64,000 bases of DNA from Ifrita kowaldi (taxonomy: Eukaryota; Chordata; Aves; Passeriformes; Cinclosomatidae), in assembly GCA_013398055.1 (NCBI GenBank), contig VZRS01003934.1, forward strand, positions 124,001-188,000. Direction: 5' to 3'. Under the pieces are notes generated by a model. The model saw nothing but the letters and a program-made list of their open reading frames with translations, ran no database searches and was not told the origin of the DNA. How positions within the stretch are numbered: position 1 is the first letter of the stretch; every line of letters starts with the position of its first letter. Made by a program: the position numbers and the translations under genes. This document shows, one piece after another, positions 58,930-64,000 of the stretch.

Positions 58930-59480
58930 GGTCCAGGCAGAGCCCCGGCCGGCGGGCTCCCGGCGGAGGAGGCGCGGCGCTCGCCCGCGGCTCGCTCGGC
59001 TCTGGCGGCGCTGCCCAAGCTCGCCCGGACTCAACTTCTCTTCCCTGAGCCTCCACCAGCACCATGTGACCAGCGCGCACGCCATTGGCTGGCAATTATA
59101 CCCGTATTTGCATATTCATAGCGGCGCGCGCGGGGCGGGAGGGAAGGAAGGGAGGGGGGTAGCGGGGTGACGGCGGGCGCGCGCGCGCCGCACCTGTCAC
59201 ACACACACAGCGCCCGCCCCGCCTCTCTGCGGGGTTCCCCGCCCCGCGCTCCAGGGGCCGCCCCGCCCGGCACTTGGAGGTCGCTCCCTCACGCTCGGTC
59301 CTGGTCCCAATCCCTCCGTGTTCCCCCAGTACCTCCCGGTACCCGCGGCTGAGTCACCGCGCCGCCGCCTCCCCCCGGCCCGCGCAGCCCTCGATGGCTG
59401 GAGAGCCCTGCGGGGCTGAGGAGAGTGTGCAGGGGCTGTGCGCTGGCTCCTCTCAGCTGCTCACCCGGTGACATAATCGC
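58930..59480 (-). promoter_or_regulatory. INTS6L: INTS6L 5'UTR and CpG-island promoter
   Basis: GC- and CpG-rich sequence upstream of the INTS6L ATG. A short AT-richer window contains, in minus-strand order, a perfect octamer ATGCAAAT (59106-59113), a TATA-like TATAATT (59094-59100) and a CCAAT box (59084-59088). Upstream of these are GC-box-like cggggcggg repeats near 59131-59139 and CpG-dense DNA to about 59480. The transcription start is not determined. Confidence 0.65.
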
Positions 59481-59732
59481 CCCCGTTCCTGGTCTCTAGA
59501 GGTTTCACTTAAGCACTAAACCCCAGCACCCCACGTGCGATCCTTTCCCATTCAGGTAACAGCCATCTCTCACAGGCAGTGTCTGGATCTGGGCATCACA
59601 CACAGACAGGGCACCTCAATGTACCTGGATCAAAGCAGGATGGCAACAAATTGTAGCTAAACCGAAATACATAAACCCTGCATTATTTCCTACCACTCAG
59701 ATTAAAAAAAAAAAAAGTATCTGAAAGGAGGG

Positions 59733-60095
59733 ATCACAGAATCAATTAGCTTGGAAAGTCTCTCTGAGATCATCGAGTCCAACTTATGGCCCAACACCAC
59801 CTTGTCAACCAGACCACGGCACCGAGTGCCACATCCAGTCTTTCCTTAAACACCTGCAGGGACGGTGACTCCACCACCTCCCTAGGCAGCCCGTTCCTGG
59901 ATCTAATCACCCTTTCTGTGAAGGAATTTCTCCTGATGTCCAACCTAAACCTCCCCTGGTACAGCTCAAGGCCATGTCCCTGTGTCCTGCCGCTGGTTGC
60001 CTGGGAGAAGAGCCCAACTTGCACCTGGCTACAACCTCCTTTCAGGTAATTTTAGAGAGAAATAAGGTCCTCCCTGAGCGTCCTCTTCAAGGTGT
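59733..60095 (-). mobile_element. CR1 LINE fragment, minus orientation
   Basis: The plus strand starts with ggatcacagaatcaattag. It continues through catcgagtccaact, ccaccacctccctaggcagc, tctcctgatgtccaacctaa, ctcaaggccatgtccctgtg and gagcgtcctcttc. These are reverse-complement words of the CR1 3' region and the end of its reverse-transcriptase ORF. About 360 bp, 5'-truncated, with its 3' end at the left. Confidence 0.92.
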
Positions 60096-61264
60096 CCTGC
60101 TCCGGTGGGCCTGGCAACCATCACTGACAGCAAAGACATAAGGGGAAGGAGACTGAGGAAGTATTTAGCACTATGTCCACTCATGAATGCTTGTTTGCTT
60201 CCAGGAGTAAATCCAAAACACACAAAAGCAGCACTGTCAACATAAATCTTATTTTAAAATAATGAAGAAACTGATAATATTTTCCAGTGCTTTTAAATTC
60301 AAAGGCTTTTTCCACATATTTTTTTGCCATTCATTTCAACAGCAGGCAGAATCAGTTTCAATTCTCCCTCAGTTTTCGTGAAGCACTTGGACAATACTGT
60401 TGTTGCACAACATCACAGGTGAATTCTAATGTCCCATTACAAAGCATTACAAAATATGAATGTTGGTAAAGATACCATTGCCCATTTTGATCAGAATAAT
60501 CAGAGATGTAAACTCATTTAATTCAGGCATGTACTCATCCCTTTTGTTACCAGAAAAAGCCCAACACTTACACACAGGACCTGCAAAGTCTCTATATTGG
60601 CTTTAGAAAGAAGTTTGTCTTTAAAAAAAACTTCTGCAGATATTTTTCAAATAACACTATCTCATTATTTAATTCTATTGAACCAAAAGTGGGTAAATTA
60701 ATAGTTGAAAAGCAGCTCATTTTGAAATAGAATCCTGTCAAACTTGGAGACTCCATTCCATTATCCAGGCCCTCCATAAGTTGTGCTTGTGTGAGTGTAT
60801 CTGCGATCAAGGTTTCTGAATTTCAGCAATCATAGCAGAAATGCCAGGAGGGATAAACAGATAAATATTTTTATGCAAGTGATTAGTACACATGAATGGA
60901 GCCAGACTGAAACAAATGGGATTTCAATCTCTATAGATAAGATAAAAATGCAGATACTGTATTTTTGTACCACTGCATGTTAGTCTGGAAAGAGAACTCC
61001 TGGACAGGAATGGATTTGCAAAGGCCTGAATGGAAACTGAACTATTGGTAGAAGATGCCACCTAACACTGCCAGGTCCTGGCACCGGGAACTCATTGAGG
61101 CCACCTATGCATTGCTCTCATGTCAACCAGATGAGGTCAGAGACTCCCTTCTGCCTCCGGCTGACCTCAGCCAATTCCAGCTGGCAACCCAGCAGCCCTG
61201 TGTCCTGCAGCCTCCTTGACTGGCTGTATGAAATGCTAAACAATTACAAGTTCATATCCTCATC

Positions 61265-61278
61265 TTTTTTTTTTTTTT
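61265..61278. repeat. T14 homopolymer
   Basis: A run of 14 T in intergenic DNA. Confidence 0.85.
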
Positions 61279-62382
61279 AATTCCAGATCACCAGATACCT
61301 AAAAGCCACTTCTTTCCCATCCAAACATAATGTTTAAAGGTCAAGATGGAACTCTTGTTTCCTATTTCACAAATTGACCTTTCCAAGGGCAGCACAGGCA
61401 GGGTTCACGTACTCTCCCTCTTTCTCTCTTGAGGATCTTCTTTTTTGGATCCTGCTCCAGCTGGACACTGCAAGAGCTAAAGTCTAGCAAGCTTCTAGGC
61501 ACAATGCAAGACATTTATTTAGTTTAATGAGACACTTTTTATTCCTGATATTACAGACCCCATGGTTGCTAACATGCATGAATGCAGCTAGAGTGGCTTT
61601 TACTGCTCCTCTGTACAATTTGTGTTTGCAATGCTGACTACCTGGCAGCTGTGGCAATGGACATTCATCACCTCTATAAAGTTTAAACTTTTCTTGGTTT
61701 TTAATTGAAAACACACTCATCTACATTTCTTCAACTGCAATAGTTAAAGAAATTGTCTTTATGGGGCAATTAATCACAGCAGCTACAGCAGGTTAAGCTC
61801 TCCTATAATTAAATATTTTGAAATAATTTCTGTGTAGATGTTCTGTCCCACAGTAAAAAGGAACAGAATTCTGGATTAATAATTTTTGAACCAAGCAGAT
61901 CAGTGGTATTTTTTCGTACTGTGCTGATAAAGTATTATTTTTCTGTTTCTTGTCCTAACACAGCTTAACTGTGTTAAGCTGTTGCTTCTAACAGGATTTT
62001 AGCACTAACAGTTCATTTCTTAACACTTTTATATTGCTTCATCTTACTTTTTTCTCACCTAGCTGCTTTCTGCCCTGAACAAGTAATACACCTGTGAGAC
62101 AGAAGCCATGCTGCTTTAGGCACCGAAGGTACTCAGCTTTGGCACTGATTAGCCACCTGAATTTGGGGCACGCTGGATACATTAATCAGAAATTATCTAC
62201 TTAAAATCTGGATCAACAGCTAAACCCTTCAAACCTCCCTCTGCTGCTGTGACTCCCTATCTTGGTCATGTAATACAGCTGCCTGGATGACTTTCCCGCT
62301 TAATTTAAAATGCTTCCAGCCAGGGCAGAAATGGTCACTGCTAAATCACTACAAAAATACGGATTAATCCATGCCGTGAGCT

Positions 62383-62480
62383 GGGAGGTATGATCCCTAT
62401 TACACAAAAAAAGGGGCTGCCACCAGAGCTAAGGGACTTGCTTGGCACCACACAGGGTGCATTTTTCAGTACCACAGTGA
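62383..62480 (+). mobile_element. MIR/CORE-SINE-like relic
   Basis: The words gaggtatgatccctattac, gctaagggacttgcttgg and caccacacag follow the order of the MIR core (gaggtaggtact..., ttaagtaacttgcc, gtcacacag). The match is diverged, so this is tentative. Confidence 0.4.
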
Positions 62481-64000
62481 GAATTCAGAAGGGTTTAGGT
62501 CTTAGCCAGCCATAGATCTGTGCCATCCCTTTCAGAAAGGTGAAATCCCAGGTTAACTTAAAGAATTCTTTTTAGAGCTGGACCTGGGTGTGGAAGGTAA
62601 GAAATTGTGCTAAATAACAACTCCTTCACAGTTATATTCAAGATGGCAGAAGCTGAGCAAATTTGAGTCCTTTGATACTGTGTGCTGTATCAGGGCAAAA
62701 TATTCTCACCTGTCAGCAGTTAGCTGCTCTTAAGCCAGACACTAGAAAAGGCCAGACTGCTTCTGCCAGTGTGTCACACAGCCCCTTCTGGAAAAACAAA
62801 ACAGAAAAAAACCCCCAAACCAACAAACACAGACAACCCCCCCAAACCAGTATTTTCCAGGATATTGCTTAGCAGGACCTCTTTTATTTTTTCTGTTTTG
62901 TAACTACACTACAAACTTCCACAAAATTGTAACTCACCCTTAAAGATTTTTGCCCCTTTCACTTGTTCCATCTCCTTTCTGCAGTGATTCCACTCAAGAA
63001 TTTGGGAGCCTGATCCAAAATTTGCCCTTTCACTGCTTTTTCAGGAGTCTGGCAGATGGGAGGACAGTAATAGAAGCTGAGGAGCAAACCCTGGTTACTG
63101 TGAGCCATCAGACTTTGTGTAAGTCTCTGGTGGAAATGTGCACCTGAATTTCTTTTCACAGGCTTCAGCAAGTTCAGGAATTCCATTTTCAGCTAAAATA
63201 TAAGGAACAGACTATGGATACATGCCCTGACAGCAGCACGTTTTCTGCTGATTTATTGACTGTGCATAAATACTGCACTATAACTGTCATATTTAACTAC
63301 CAAAAAAAGAGAGCTATATGCTCAGGAAGATAATTCAGGGCAGCTCTGAGGTTTTTCATCTGTCTTCCATGTACTTCAGAAAAAGCAGCCACTTAGCAAA
63401 GGGGCAGAGTCCAGCCATCCTGATTTTTTCCCCTTCTCCCTCAGACATGTATTAACTCTTTGCTGTGCACAGTTCAGCAAGGTTTCCTCTTCCTGCAAGG
63501 TTTTTATGCAAGCACACTTAATACACCCACAGTCCAAAGGTGAAAGCCAGATACCCAGCCTGCGTAATAGCAGATACGGTTTAATTTCCATTTTGCTTTA
63601 AAGACCAATGAGAAGGGGATGAGGAAGTGATTGGTTGCCTAAGATGGGGGATCGTTTTGCAATACTGGTAGATAAGCAAAATTCTGACAAAATGTCTCAG
63701 AGGAGACATAAAATGAACCCACGAAGCAGCACTTTGAACAGCAAAGCAAGCCAGAACAGATTTCCAGACAGGCAAGGCTTTCCATATGAGAACAGGTTTC
63801 AAAGTCCAAGAGTCTCCAAAGAAGAAACAACATTCACAATAAAAGTTTGAAAAATATTCTGGCTGCTGAAAAAGAAACTGAAACCTTCTCCAGTGTAGCA
63901 AACTGGAGAACTGAGTTACTCTAAACCTGAAGATAAGAGAAAGAAATTAAAATTGTGCACATGCCTGTGCAGGAAGATACAAAACCGAAAGTGTGTGCTT

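Larger units (their letters stand above)
59481..64000. other. Intergenic region upstream of INTS6L
   Basis: Apart from a CR1 fragment (59733-60095), a T14 run (61265-61278) and a MIR-like relic (about 62383-62480), I see no gene, RNA gene or other repeat that I can support. Confidence 0.65.

Noticed and set aside
1..64000. CRISPR arrays, toxin-antitoxin, phage defence or integrative elements
   Set aside because: The window is vertebrate nuclear DNA with intron-containing genes. No regularly spaced repeats or prokaryotic operons are present.

Overview
The window is vertebrate nuclear DNA, most likely from a passerine bird. It contains GT-AG introns, CpG-island promoters, several CR1 LINE fragments, and a 5'-truncated tRNA(Ile)-headed, CR1-tailed SINE of the TguSINE1 type, a family known from passerines. 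The gene order matches the SLC9A6-MMGT1-INTS6L block (human Xq26; chromosome 4/4A in birds). There is no prokaryotic, viral or CRISPR content.

Layout: (1) 1-3260, minus strand: first coding exon of SLC9A6 (endosomal Na+/H+ exchanger NHE6) and the start of its intron 1, which runs off the left edge. The N-terminal codons are lost at a single N at 3261. (2) About 3262-4312: a roughly 1-kb GC-rich divergent promoter. (3) 4313-7118, plus strand: complete MMGT1/EMC5 in 4 exons (133 aa), with a 3'UTR that probably reaches an AATAAA at 9121. (4) About 9.2-18.8 kb: intergenic, with no gene I can support. In human this interval holds CT45/SAGE1. (5) 58929 down to 19951, minus strand: complete INTS6L (Integrator subunit 6-like, alias DDX26B). 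I placed 18 coding exons by homology and splice sites. They sum to exactly 2,700 bp, one open frame of 899 aa plus stop. Intron 1 is about 83 bp and intron 2 about 17.2 kb. (6) About 59.0-59.5 kb: INTS6L CpG-island promoter. (7) 59.5-64 kb: upstream intergenic DNA with a CR1 fragment.

The three genes do not form a pathway. SLC9A6 sets endosomal pH, MMGT1/EMC5 is a subunit of the ER membrane protein insertase, and INTS6L belongs to the Integrator complex that processes snRNAs and attenuates RNA polymerase II. The SLC9A6/MMGT1 pair shares one divergent promoter.

Points for a second look: an assembly duplication of INTS6L exon 1 around an N gap; a possible in-frame alternative last exon of INTS6L (19108-19312); two poly(A) signals facing each other 4 bp apart at 19049-19064; an octamer/TATA-like/CCAAT cluster upstream of INTS6L; and a GC-rich exon 15 inside an AT-rich gene. 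I found no convincing new biological system.
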